A DNA stretch of 64,000 nt from Pseudomonas sp. Choline-02u-1 (GTDB lineage Bacteria > Pseudomonadota > Gammaproteobacteria > Pseudomonadales > Pseudomonadaceae), in contig NZ_PJBC01000067.1 in the NCBI RefSeq assembly GCF_002836515.1, positions 124,001 to 188,000 on the forward strand, read 5' to 3'. Positions 50,600 through 58,936 of the stretch are shown one piece after another (position 1 is the stretch's first letter; each line of letters begins with the position of its first letter). The notes under the pieces were generated by a model. That model had not been told where the DNA came from. It did not search any database and was given only the letters and a program-made list of their open reading frames with translations. A program made the position numbers and the translations under genes.

Positions 50600-51559
50600 A
50601 TGTCCCGCCCTGAATTCGCACCGACCGTACCGCCGCCCTTCCCCCGTTATCTCGCCGTGATCATTCTGTTGTGCATGGGTTGTGCGTTCGCCGGCAACCA
50701 CGTCGCTGCCCGGGTGGCTTTTGATGATGGCGCGGGGGTGTTGCTGGCGATCCTGATGCGTTCCGGCGGGACCCTGCTGGTGCTCGCGATTATGGTGCTG
50801 TGGCAACGACAAAGCCTGCGTCTGCCGCCGGGCGCCTGGCGTTGGCAATTGTTGTTGGGCCTGCTGATTACCGCGCAGAGCCTGTGCCTGTACTCTGCCG
50901 TCGCGCGGGTCCCGGTCGCTTTGGCGCTGCTGGTGGCTAACGTATTTCCGATCCTGCTGGCCTTGCTGACCTGGGCATTGGGCGGACCGCGACCAAGCGC
51001 ACGCACCGCGATGTTGATGGGCTTGATTCTCGTCGGGCTGGTGTTCGTTCTCGATGTCCCCGGACGACTTTCAGACAGCGCCAGCGTCGGCCCGGAATGG
51101 CTGCTGGGCGTCGCGCTCGCCTTCTGCGCTGCCAGCGTATTCGCCTGTGCGCTATGGATCACCGACCACAAGCTGTCGCAGGTGCGAGGCTCGGTGCGCA
51201 GCCTGCTGACCATCTTCATCGTCTTCAGCAGTGTCAATCTGGCCGGCCTGACCGGCGCCCTCCCCGGCGGACTCAACCTGCCCGCCACCTCGACCGGCTG
51301 GCTGGCCCTCGCCACGCTTGTCGTGCTGTACGGCACCGGTTTTATCGTCCTGTTCATCTCCGTACCCCGACTGGACATGCCGCGCAACGCGCCGGTGATG
51401 AACATTGAGCCATTTGCGACGTTATTGATGGGCTGGATCGTGCTGGATCAGATGCTCAGTCGAGGGCAGATCTTGGGCGGAGTGATCGTCGTAAGCGGGA
51501 TTGTTTTGCTGACGTATCGCAAAGCGGCGGTGAAGGTTGAGGCGAAAGCTGGCGTATGA
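50600..51559 (+). CDS. EamA/DMT-family transporter
   Basis: A 319-residue inner-membrane protein with ten hydrophobic helices in two EamA repeats: AVIILLCMGCAFAGNHVAAR with AILMRSGGTLLVLAIMVLWQ, and GPEWLLGVALAFCAASVFAC with NIEPFATLLMGWIVLDQMLS. The family exports amino acids, nucleotides or drugs. The ATG at 50600 begins the homologous part; the 64 upstream in-frame codons cross the relic region and are not credible. No clear ribosome binding site beyond TTGAGA. Confidence 0.83.
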   Translation: MSRPEFAPTVPPPFPRYLAVIILLCMGCAFAGNHVAARVAFDDGAGVLLAILMRSGGTLLVLAIMVLWQRQSLRLPPGAWRWQLLLGLLITAQSLCLYSAVARVPVALALLVANVFPILLALLTWALGGPRPSARTAMLMGLILVGLVFVLDVPGRLSDSASVGPEWLLGVALAFCAASVFACALWITDHKLSQVRGSVRSLLTIFIVFSSVNLAGLTGALPGGLNLPATSTGWLALATLVVLYGTGFIVLFISVPRLDMPRNAPVMNIEPFATLLMGWIVLDQMLSRGQILGGVIVVSGIVLLTYRKAAVKVEAKAGV

Positions 51560-51626
51560 GGGTTGGCGGCGGTCGCGGAACGCTTCGCGGGTGAATCTCG
51601 CTTATCGCCGCCATCTCAATACTGGA

Positions 51627-51989
51627 TCAACAAAATCGCAAGCTATCCAGGTCTATCTGCGCATAGCTTCCTATTTCCCCCTTGTAGAGATAAATCGCAG
51701 TCGCCTCCAACTCTGTTTGTAAGAATCCCACCAACGTTCTGAGCTTGGTGCTTGTGGTAATACCAGGGGGCATAACCGTCGCGCTACCGGGTTGGTCATC
51801 GTAAGTTCTGACGAGAAACTCATCGACACCGTCCAGAATCAGGTAATTGAAACCCCGATATTCATAGCCTGCGTCGTAGTCGACATCATCGAAACGGTCG
51901 ACCTTTTCTATTCTCAAGACACCGCCCCGCTTCGACTCAGCGAAATTGAAACAGTCTGGCGCATGAAAAGTGGGCGGCGCTCCACCCAT
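51627..51989 (-). CDS. Small soluble protein downstream of the DUF2931 gene
   Basis: A 120-residue protein without signal peptide or membrane segment; I do not recognise a family. It reads FHAPDCFNFAESKRGGVLRI, then RGFNYLILDGVDEFLVRTYD and LVGFLQTELEATAIYLYKGE. It is acidic. The start could be ATG 51989 or TTG 52001, neither with a strong ribosome binding site. It directly follows the DUF2931 gene, and its base composition is AT-richer than the surrounding metabolic genes. Position suggests a second immunity or accessory gene. Confidence 0.6.
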   Translation of the reverse strand: MGGAPPTFHAPDCFNFAESKRGGVLRIEKVDRFDDVDYDAGYEYRGFNYLILDGVDEFLVRTYDDQPGSATVMPPGITTSTKLRTLVGFLQTELEATAIYLYKGEIGSYAQIDLDSLRFC

Positions 51990-51994
51990 GTCAT

Positions 51995-52651
51995 TTACCA
52001 ACTACCGTACGGGATACCGAACTTATCAATATATCGCTTGGCCTTCTCACTCACAGGATAGGCATATTGGCCACCGTTTTTGCCCAACTCCGGCCCCAGC
52101 GGTTCCAACTCAGCTTGGGCGCGGGCTACTTTGATCGGGCGTCGACACAGATCCCTCACCCACACCTGGACTACGCCGCCAGGTGCGAGTCCCAAATAGA
52201 GTGAGGCCATGAAGCGTGCTGTCTTGTCGGGAGTTTCAGCGCAGCGCTGCTGGGTAGATGTCACCATCACTCGTCTGGCTTCCTCAGGAATATCTACCCA
52301 AGCCCGGTAGGTTTTTTGTTCCGGTATAGATTGCCAGCGTACGAAAATTCGCTTGGGCAACTCTGCGCCGATAACCGGTTTCCCCGTACCTCCCACACCT
52401 ACCCAACCGCGTGCGGATTCTTTGTCGTCATTTGGTTCCGCGCCGCTGGCGTTTCCTCCCCCGGCTCGTAGAAACGTTTTACCGTTTATGTCTTCCACAG
52501 AGCTGTCTTCGACCCATACGTTCATGAAATTGGGCTTGATGAACGCCAGTTCCCACCAAGGATATTCGGGATCGTTTTCACCTGAGTTGGAGCTTGTCGC
52601 GTGACAACCGGTGAAGGCCAAAATACCCAATAAAGCCAAGAGCAGTCTCAT
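51995..52651 (-). CDS. DUF2931-family lipoprotein, candidate immunity protein
   Basis: A 218-residue lipoprotein: MRLLLALLGILAFTGCHATS shows a lipobox (AFTGC) with Cys at residue 16, and the mature part contains YPWWELAFIKPNFMNVWVED and RIFVRWQSIPEQKTYRAWVD, the DUF2931 pattern. DUF2931 genes typically follow DUF2235 phospholipase effectors. Its ATG overlaps the effector stop codon by one base (TAATG), so translation is coupled. As a periplasm-facing lipoprotein it is well placed to block a phospholipase delivered into the periplasm. Confidence 0.78.
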   Translation of the reverse strand: MRLLLALLGILAFTGCHATSSNSGENDPEYPWWELAFIKPNFMNVWVEDSSVEDINGKTFLRAGGGNASGAEPNDDKESARGWVGVGGTGKPVIGAELPKRIFVRWQSIPEQKTYRAWVDIPEEARRVMVTSTQQRCAETPDKTARFMASLYLGLAPGGVVQVWVRDLCRRPIKVARAQAELEPLGPELGKNGGQYAYPVSEKAKRYIDKFGIPYGSW

Positions 52652-54192
52652 TACCAAAGCTTCCAATCAGCTACATGTGGGTGTTGCACGCGAATGCCAT
52701 CTTTCGTTGGTGAATTGATATAAACGGCTTTCAAACCGCTGCCGTCCCGTCTTCCTTGCGGGTGATTCCAGTTGGCAGATGTGTGGATGTATTTCAATTG
52801 CAGCAATTGCTCCTCTTCAGAAGTAGTGCTGTAGTCACCGGCGATGAATCTGTCACAGAGCGGTTGCAGTTCCTGGGGAACGGCATACTCAGCGCGTCCG
52901 GGAATATCGGTTAGAGGAACACCTTTCTCTTTCGCCAAATGGTACATAACTCTCAAATAAACCGTTGACAGTTTGCCACTGACCGGGCGTTTGAGCTGAA
53001 GCCCAGCGTATACACGTTTTTGTTTAGGCCCGAAACGATCTTGCGGATCGGCCGGCAGAGCAAGCGCGGGAGGCGTTACGATCTCCAACAGACCAGCAGG
53101 CCATCCTTTTGCGACCCACTGTTTTTTCACCTTCGCGGCGTCCTCAAAGATCGAAGTAGACTGGACGTGAGTGTTACTCCATACATCAAGTGTCTGCATG
53201 GGGCTGATCAATACGCACTCTTCGACTTCGTCGAGATAGCTACCACCGATATCCGAATGCACGCCCGGAAAAACAATTTCTGGATAGTCGGGATTGACAT
53301 TACTGAGGGCGAAATTAGCCCGACATTCATCTCGCGCCACCAAGTGAACGACATGTTGGAAGAACCGACGATCGAGATACAATTTTATGCCCGGAGCAAT
53401 CGGGATTTGCACCCTACCTATATTCGTGAAACCGGCAATTGACGGCACGGTCTCGAACAGACCGATGAAGCCCATCCGAATATTGCTGCCGTATTGATCA
53501 AGAAAGGTGCGGCTGAAATTATGGGCGTAAGGGCTAAGCAGATCCCTTAACGGCCCCTGCTTGCCCCGTACAATTTCATTGCAGAAATGACGTGCCGCCG
53601 CTGCACCTCGACTGAATCCAAAGGTGTCAAAAGTTAGCGAGGCAATTTCACTGTTCGGATTTTCTTGAAGGGCGTGTTCATAAACCTGTTTGATGAATGT
53701 AAACGAAGTCTGCACCCGACCGGCGACTCCCGTCTCCCCACGTCCCGTGCCTTGACCGACGATACTGTCTTTCTCGTTGGACTGAGTACCGATACCTTCG
53801 ATGTATAAGGGGCGTGATACGTGTCTGACCGGCCCTTCCCCTTCAGCAATCGGAGCCTCGTAATACAGATCGGCAAGTTTTCTGATATTCGTTGCGCCAG
53901 AGCCGTAACTGCTATCCGGATCTCCCATATAGGGCTGACAACTCGGAGGAATATCCTCAGGCGCAATCGGATGCTGAGCACCGCACAACAACCCCGCAGC
54001 AGAGTTGTTCGCATTATTCCCGGTGCCATCAAAGAACACCCCAATCCTCAACGCGATCCCGATTTTCTCAGGCTCGCGCGCAGGTTCTTTCCCGTGTTTC
54101 TCATACTCGGCCCAGTGTTGGGCGTGTAAGTCGACGGGTTTGGCTTGTTCGTAGCGGTAGTTTTTCGGCGGGTTTGGAACATAGCCACTCAA
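52651..54192 (-). CDS. T6SS-type phospholipase effector (DUF2235, Tle1-like)
   Basis: A 513-residue alpha/beta-hydrolase. DUF2235 features: RIGVFFDGTGNNANNS (about residues 50-64), the nucleophile elbow FDTFGFSRGAAAARHF with Ser about 194, and FPGVHSDIGGSYLDEV with the candidate catalytic His about 312. Tle1-group proteins are phospholipases secreted by type VI systems that attack membranes of rival cells. I place the start at TTG 54192 because homologues begin (M)SGYVPNPP-NYRYEQ and AAGGA lies upstream. No VgrG, Hcp or PAAR is in the window, so it is an orphan module. It is followed by coupled DUF2931 and small genes. Confidence 0.85.
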   Translation of the reverse strand: MSGYVPNPPKNYRYEQAKPVDLHAQHWAEYEKHGKEPAREPEKIGIALRIGVFFDGTGNNANNSAAGLLCGAQHPIAPEDIPPSCQPYMGDPDSSYGSGATNIRKLADLYYEAPIAEGEGPVRHVSRPLYIEGIGTQSNEKDSIVGQGTGRGETGVAGRVQTSFTFIKQVYEHALQENPNSEIASLTFDTFGFSRGAAAARHFCNEIVRGKQGPLRDLLSPYAHNFSRTFLDQYGSNIRMGFIGLFETVPSIAGFTNIGRVQIPIAPGIKLYLDRRFFQHVVHLVARDECRANFALSNVNPDYPEIVFPGVHSDIGGSYLDEVEECVLISPMQTLDVWSNTHVQSTSIFEDAAKVKKQWVAKGWPAGLLEIVTPPALALPADPQDRFGPKQKRVYAGLQLKRPVSGKLSTVYLRVMYHLAKEKGVPLTDIPGRAEYAVPQELQPLCDRFIAGDYSTTSEEEQLLQLKYIHTSANWNHPQGRRDGSGLKAVYINSPTKDGIRVQHPHVADWKLW

Positions 54193-54330
54193 TCCTTGAT
54201 TCCTTGTTCTGATCCTTGAACAACGGCCCGAAGGGTGACAGTCGAGGCCGGGGGGTGCAAGCCGTGGCCGTGTGCCAGCCATGGCGCAGCCGTGGGTTAC
54301 GACGAGGTTTCGCCCTCGTCGCGATGTGGG

Positions 54331-54555
54331 TTATTTGGCGATTTCGACCTTATCCAAAGCCTGATTTACTGCGATTTCGCCGAGCATGACGACCTGGGCG
54401 ATGCCGAGCAGGGTTTTGCGGCGCGGGTTGTCGAGCAGCGCGGCGAAGTCGTAGAGCATGGTGGTGGCCGAGCCGAGGGATTCGCTGGCGTTGGCCAGCA
54501 ACATCACTTGCAGATGATGGGTGGCAGCTGTGTGCGGGTCTGCAAGACCGGGAAA
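54331..54555 (-). pseudogene. C-terminal fragment of a DUF3077/DUF6124-type protein
   Basis: The leftward frame, open from a TGA at 54556-54558 to a TAA at 54331, encodes HLQVMLLANASESLGSATTM, LYDFAALLDNPRRKTLLGIA and QVVMLGEIAVNQALDKVEIA. This is the conserved C-terminal helix pair of a small, multi-copy Pseudomonas family (DUF3077/DUF6124, named from memory). The normal N-terminal half is missing, replaced by the structured element at 54531. The gap 54193-54330 shows nothing else. Confidence 0.65.
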
Positions 54556-54590
54556 TCAGGAACCCGGCAGACCCGAAGGTCTCCCGCACA
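54531..54590 (-). other. Highly structured element (nested hairpins with a TTCG loop)
   Basis: On the minus strand an outer stem TGTGCGGG / CCCGCACA encloses AGACC-TTCG-GGTCT and a CCGGG / CCCGG hairpin. An alternative pairing GGGTCTGC / GCAGACCC competes with the outer stem. A further hairpin GGACAC-GAACGA-GTGTCC lies at 54606-54623. The layout suggests a structured RNA or a dispersed repeat; no protein frame explains it. Confidence 0.5.
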
Positions 54591-54952
54591 AAGCCGCCAT
54601 TGAGCGGACACGAACGAGTGTCCTTTGACGGGGCTATGCGACTGATTTCCGACGGGCTTGCAGACCCGATCACTGGTGAGCAGTGACAGGAATCAAGTTA
54701 CGGAGGAAACGGCAGACGCACAAGCCGGCGGATTCTGGCGTAGTCGTAAGGAATGACGCAAGGTGTTGTAGCCGTTTGCTTGACGCCTGAGTAATTGTTT
54801 AAACGGGCTGAGTGTTTTCTGTTTATTTGGTGATGAAGGGGCTGGCGCCATCGCGAGCAGGCGCGCTCCTGCAAGGGAATTGGAGGCAGACCCATAATCG
54901 CCCGGGTGCGCGCTAGCGTTCTCGCCAGCGTATTGGCCTGAAGGTGGCGGCA
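54591..54952. other. Intergenic region with a degenerate REP
   Basis: No gene is supported. A single decayed REP-like stretch (ATCGCGAGCAGGCGCGCTCC) lies near 54853-54872. The part around 54770-54835 is AT-rich. Confidence 0.4.
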
Positions 54953-55540
54953 TCAACCCTGCGTTAGGAGCGTCAACTTCGGCCAGATCTTGAGCCATCT
55001 CTTCGATCGCACGCGCTCCAGAAACACCGCGTATTTATCACTTTCAAATCGAGCGGTTGGCCGCACGTTAAGCGCAAACAGATCCTCAAGCCCCAACGGC
55101 GCCGAAACCTCTATGGCCCCCCGCTGATCGAGCCTGACCCCAACCGCCGTCGCTGTTTCGGGCCAATGGGACATAGCGTCGGCAGACGATTCATAAGGTA
55201 CATCGGCGTTTCGCTGGTGCATGCGTGCCTGGTTCTTCACCGACCACGACCCGTTCAGGCCGCTACACAACGTTGCAAGCTCGGCCTCCAAGGCTAAGTC
55301 CGTTTGCGCACTGATGGCTGCTTTGTCGAACCAGATGACATCAATGTCCTTGGGCAACGGCGAAGAAACGCGTTGATGCAAATGATCCCAAACCAGGCTG
55401 CGCACACATCCTGCGGCAACCCAGCTGTCCGGCAAGTTGACTTCCCTGACTGCGTGCAGGATGTGCATCCGGACGGGATCCTCGGCAATCAGATCCCGCA
55501 GTAGCGCTTCCAGATTCATCTTTTTCATTCCATTGATCAT
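54953..55540 (-). CDS. Nucleotidyltransferase-family protein (NTP_transf_6 / DUF925)
   Basis: A 195-residue protein: LLRDLIAEDPVRMHILHAVR, LPDSWVAAGCVRSLVWDHLH and SPLPKDIDVIWFD match the family, where G-x-x-R-N/S-x-VWD and the D-I-D-V metal-binding aspartates define a nucleotidyltransferase-like fold. A later EVSAPLGLEDLFALNVRPTA and the ending KYAVFLERVRSKRWLKIWPK are also conserved. Substrate unknown. ATGs at 55540, 55528 and 55519 are all possible; none has a strong ribosome binding site. Confidence 0.8.
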   Translation of the reverse strand: MINGMKKMNLEALLRDLIAEDPVRMHILHAVREVNLPDSWVAAGCVRSLVWDHLHQRVSSPLPKDIDVIWFDKAAISAQTDLALEAELATLCSGLNGSWSVKNQARMHQRNADVPYESSADAMSHWPETATAVGVRLDQRGAIEVSAPLGLEDLFALNVRPTARFESDKYAVFLERVRSKRWLKIWPKLTLLTQG

Positions 55541-55888
55541 GGTTGCGAGAGCCTATCAGAGGTCTCGGTTCAGCGCCCCAGCCGGCGCTCTGACCGCAAC
55601 ATCTCGGCCGACAGGCGATGCGTTTCGCTGGATTCCGGCAATCCGGGATGACTGATTGCACGCCTGAAAAAGCTGCGCCCGGCACTTGCCGGGCGCAGGT
55701 GCTGCGAGCGACCTGAAGAGTCTGCGCCGGCACTTATGCGTTGATCGTCGAGCAGGTTCTACGGCTCCTGAGGTTCCTCGAAAAACCGCGTTCCAGAGCG
55801 TTTCGTGTCGCTGATCATCTGGCCAGAAAATCCTTTGAATTTTTTTTGTCGGACAAAATCATTTACGTATGAGCGTAAGGAGGAACTC
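55541..55888. other. Intergenic region, possible leftward small RNA
   Basis: About 350 bases without a protein gene. A strong leftward terminator lies at 55667-55697. The segment to its right (55700-55830) has no leftward gene that needs it within 190 bases, leaving room for a short untranslated transcript. The right end carries the leader of the DUF6555-like gene, with an unusual T-run at 55840-55850. Confidence 0.35.
55667..55697 (-). terminator. Intrinsic terminator, minus strand
   Basis: Perfect ten-base stem TGCGCCCGGC / GCCGGGCGCA with a four-base loop, followed on the minus strand by GCTTTTTC. It could end read-through from the methyltransferase gene at 56152 or a short transcript starting nearer. 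Confidence 0.8.
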
Positions 55889-56137
55889 ATGCGTAGCACC
55901 GATATTTTCGTCATCGAATACAAACATCACGACCGGCCAAAATCTTTCGTCATCCGCGCCAAAAGCATGCGCAATGCCGATGCCTGGCATTGGGCGAGCT
56001 GTGACGCCGGTATTGCGCCGATTCCAAAACCGGGCAAACCACCGTTGAAAGTTGTCTCCAAGCCTCAGGCCGAACGGTATGGCATTACCGACGTCAAGTG
56101 GCGCGAAACAGCGGCAGTGGACTGGACGGAGGCTTAG
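55889..56137 (+). CDS. Small conserved Pseudomonas protein (DUF6555-like), copy 2
   Basis: An 82-residue protein that repeats the core of the gene at 11470: RPKSFVIRAKSMRNADAWHW, ASCDAGIAPIPKPGKPPLK and YGITDVKWRE. Both lack membrane segments. AAGGAGGA precedes the ATG. It stands alone between the structured intergenic region and the convergent methyltransferase gene, whose stop is 14 bases after its own. Function unknown. Confidence 0.78.
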   Translation: MRSTDIFVIEYKHHDRPKSFVIRAKSMRNADAWHWASCDAGIAPIPKPGKPPLKVVSKPQAERYGITDVKWRETAAVDWTEA

Positions 56138-56151
56138 TTGAACTGTGCTGT

Positions 56152-56868
56152 TCAAGCGACCCGGCATGTCAGCCATGCGCCCCAGAACAGACTGCTGAAA
56201 AACCGCGTCATGTCACCGAACCCCGCGTTATGCAACAACGCCTGAACCGCCGCCTCCGAGTGCGGCGGATCAGCACCCTGCAAAATCTTCCCGAGTTTCG
56301 CCTGCACCTCCTCGGCCGTTGCGCCCTGCTGTCGCCAGCGCTGGCTCCACGCTTGCAGCAGCAACGGGTGACTGGCGTAAGCGTAATGATTGCCGGCCAC
56401 AATCAACGGCGCCCCGGGTTTGAGCCGGGCGTGAATGGATCGCAGGATTTGCTGCTTTTGCGCCTCGCCGCTCAAGTGATGAAGCACGCCGATCAGCGTG
56501 GCGGCATCGAAGGACGCATCTGCCGGCAAGTCTTCGACATGGCCAAGATGTATTTGAGTTCTGTGCAACAGATCATTGCCGCGCAAGTGCTCGGCTGCGG
56601 CCTCCAGCATCGGCTCGGAAGGATCCACCGCAATGAATTGCCAGCCCGGCTCCAGCGCGGCCATAGCGATGATTTCCTGGGCAGTGCCGCCTGCGCCCAC
56701 CACCAGCACTTTTGCCGAACGCGACGGACCGAGGCTGGCGGCGAGCATGCAGGCGGACAGGTCGTGACAGGCATCGTAGCCGGCCAGGGCAATGCGGCTC
56801 TGGCGGGCATACTCGTTGGCGCGCAAGGTGTCGAATTTGCCGGCGGCGTCAGCGGTGGGTTGAGTCAT
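56152..56868 (-). CDS. Class I SAM-dependent methyltransferase
   Basis: A 238-residue protein of the Methyltransf_12/25 type. Motif I is AKVLVVGAGGTAQEIIAMAA, motif II FIAVDPSEPMLEAAAEHLRG, and the post-II block FDAATLIGVLHHLSGEAQKQ. There is a C-terminal SRFF-type tail (FGDMTRFFSSLFWGAWL). It transfers methyl from S-adenosylmethionine to an unidentified small molecule. The ATG at 56868 is preceded by CGGAGA. Convergent with the DUF6555-like gene. Confidence 0.85.
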   Translation of the reverse strand: MTQPTADAAGKFDTLRANEYARQSRIALAGYDACHDLSACMLAASLGPSRSAKVLVVGAGGTAQEIIAMAALEPGWQFIAVDPSEPMLEAAAEHLRGNDLLHRTQIHLGHVEDLPADASFDAATLIGVLHHLSGEAQKQQILRSIHARLKPGAPLIVAGNHYAYASHPLLLQAWSQRWRQQGATAEEVQAKLGKILQGADPPHSEAAVQALLHNAGFGDMTRFFSSLFWGAWLTCRVA

Positions 56869-57025
56869 GGCGTTTCTCCGTGTCCTTGATGGCACGCTAC
56901 GCGACGAGCGTAGAGAAGAAAAATCCAATGATTTCATGGGGGACATTCCGTTGAGGAATACGCCGACCCCGCCGCGAAGGCCCGATCCAACATGGCTCAG
57001 GCTTCCGCACCCAACTGCGGACAGC

Positions 57026-57514
57026 TCAGGTACCCAGCGTCAAACCATTCGCGGGTAACGGCAACGCCGTCTTGTAGCGCACCTGCTTGAGCGCAAAGCT
57101 GGAACGAATGTTCGCCACCCCCGGCACCTTGGTCAGAAAATCCATCATGAAGCGTTCCAGCGACTGGATGCTCGGCACCAGCACGCGAATCAGATAATCC
57201 GGGTCGCCAGCCATCAGATAGCACTCCATGACCTCGGGGCGATCCGAGATCGCTTCCTCGAAATGCTGCAGCGCTTCTTCAACCTGTTTCTCCAGGCTGA
57301 CGTGAATGAATACGTTGACGTGCAGCCCCAACAAGTCCGCGTCGAGCAGCGTTACCTGTTCACGAATCAGGCCCAATTCTTCCATTGCCTTGACCCGGTT
57401 GAAGCATGGCGTGGGCGACAGGTTCACCGAGCGGGCGAGGTCGGCGTTGGTGATGCGCGCGTTCTCCTGAAGGCTATTGAGAATGCCGATATCGGTGCGG
57501 TCCAGTTTGCGCAT
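57026..57514 (-). CDS. bkdR: Lrp/AsnC-family activator of the bkd operon
   Basis: A 162-residue Lrp-type regulator: RKLDRTDIGILNSLQENARI with NADLARSVNLSPTPCFNRVK as helix-turn-helix, and a RAM ligand domain (PEVMECYLMAGDPDYLIRVL). In Pseudomonas BkdR activates bkdA1A2B-lpdV in response to L-branched-chain amino acids. It is divergent from bkdA1 with 185 bases between, where several Lrp-type contacts would fit. AGGTGA precedes the ATG. Confidence 0.93.
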   Translation of the reverse strand: MRKLDRTDIGILNSLQENARITNADLARSVNLSPTPCFNRVKAMEELGLIREQVTLLDADLLGLHVNVFIHVSLEKQVEEALQHFEEAISDRPEVMECYLMAGDPDYLIRVLVPSIQSLERFMMDFLTKVPGVANIRSSFALKQVRYKTALPLPANGLTLGT

Positions 57515-57699
57515 GAGACAAAATCACCTGTTTTTTATGCTTGTGCAGATTTTCTATCTGCAAATGGTCGCCAGCGCAACAAAACAGAGAGAAATATTCT
57601 TCTTGGCCGCGCCTATGATTGTTGTAGGACAAGATTTCCTCTACCCCGGAATGACTGCCAGCTCACTACAAGAAATTCACAAGATCGAGCGTAGAAGCC

Positions 57700-58935
57700 A
57701 TGACCCAAGCGTATGAACCGCTGCGTCTGCACGTCCCTGAACCCTCGGGCCGTCCAGGCTGCAAAACCGATTTTTCCTACCTGCATCTGACCGATGCCGG
57801 TACGGTGCGCAAACCTCCCATCGATGTAGAACCTGCCGACACGGCCGACCTGGCGCGCGGTCTGATTCGCGTGCTCGACGATCAGGGCAATGCGCTCGGC
57901 CCGTGGGCCGAAAATGTGCCGGTCGAGATCCTGCGCAAAGGCATGCGCGCGATGCTCAAGACGCGCATCTACGACAACCGCATGGTCGTCGCGCAGCGCC
58001 AGAAAAAGATGTCGTTCTACATGCAGAGCCTTGGCGAAGAAGCCATTGGCAGCGCCCAGGCCCTGGCATTGAACATCGATGACATGTGCTTCCCGACCTA
58101 CCGCCAGCAGAGCATTCTGATGGCCCGCGACGTTCCGCTGGTCGACCTGATTTGCCAGTTGCTGTCCAACGAGCGCGATCCGCTCAAGGGCCGGCAATTG
58201 CCGATCATGTACTCGGTCAAGGACGCCGGGTTCTTCACCATTTCCGGCAACCTCGCCACCCAATTCATTCAGGGCGTCGGCTGGGGCATGGCCTCGGCGA
58301 TCAAGGGCGACACCAAAATCGCTTCAGCGTGGATCGGTGACGGCGCCACTGCCGAATCGGACTTCCACACCGCCCTCACCTTCGCTCACGTTTATCGCGC
58401 GCCAGTGATCCTCAACGTGGTCAACAACCAATGGGCGATTTCCACCTTCCAGGCCATTGCTGGCGGTGAAGCCACGACTTTCGCCGGACGCGGCGTTGGT
58501 TGCGGCATCGCCTCGCTGCGCGTCGATGGCAACGACTTTTACGCGGTCTACGCCGCTTCCGCCTGGGCTGCCGAACGCGCCCGCCGCAACCTCGGCCCGA
58601 CCATGATCGAATGGGTCACCTACCGCGCGGGCCCGCACTCGACTTCCGACGATCCATCCAAATACCGCCCCGCCGATGACTGGAGCCACTTCCCCCTCGG
58701 CGATCCGATCGCGCGCCTGAAACAGCACCTGATCAAGGCCGGCCACTGGTCCGAAGAAGAGCACGCCGCCGTGAGCGCCGAGCTCGAAGCTGAAGTCATC
58801 GCCGCGCAGAAACAGGCCGAACAGTACGGCACCCTCGCCGGCGGGCAGATTCCGAGCGCCGCGACCATGTTCGAAGACGTCTACAAAGAGATGCCGGAGC
58901 ACTTGAAGCGCCAGCGTCAGCAGTTGGGGATCTGA
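57700..58935 (+). CDS. bkdA1: Branched-chain 2-oxo acid dehydrogenase E1 alpha
   Basis: A 411-residue subunit almost identical in pattern to P. putida BkdA1: YEPLRLHVPEPSGRPGC start, KTRIYDNRMVVAQRQKKMSF, then FPTYRQQSILMARDVPLVDL. The thiamin diphosphate motif is GDGATAESDFHTALTFAHVY...VNN. With E1 beta it decarboxylates the 2-keto acids of valine, leucine and isoleucine in the cytoplasmic multienzyme complex. First gene of the operon; bkdA2 starts one base after its stop. Confidence 0.96.
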   Translation: MTQAYEPLRLHVPEPSGRPGCKTDFSYLHLTDAGTVRKPPIDVEPADTADLARGLIRVLDDQGNALGPWAENVPVEILRKGMRAMLKTRIYDNRMVVAQRQKKMSFYMQSLGEEAIGSAQALALNIDDMCFPTYRQQSILMARDVPLVDLICQLLSNERDPLKGRQLPIMYSVKDAGFFTISGNLATQFIQGVGWGMASAIKGDTKIASAWIGDGATAESDFHTALTFAHVYRAPVILNVVNNQWAISTFQAIAGGEATTFAGRGVGCGIASLRVDGNDFYAVYAASAWAAERARRNLGPTMIEWVTYRAGPHSTSDDPSKYRPADDWSHFPLGDPIARLKQHLIKAGHWSEEEHAAVSAELEAEVIAAQKQAEQYGTLAGGQIPSAATMFEDVYKEMPEHLKRQRQQLGI

Positions 58936-58936
58936 C

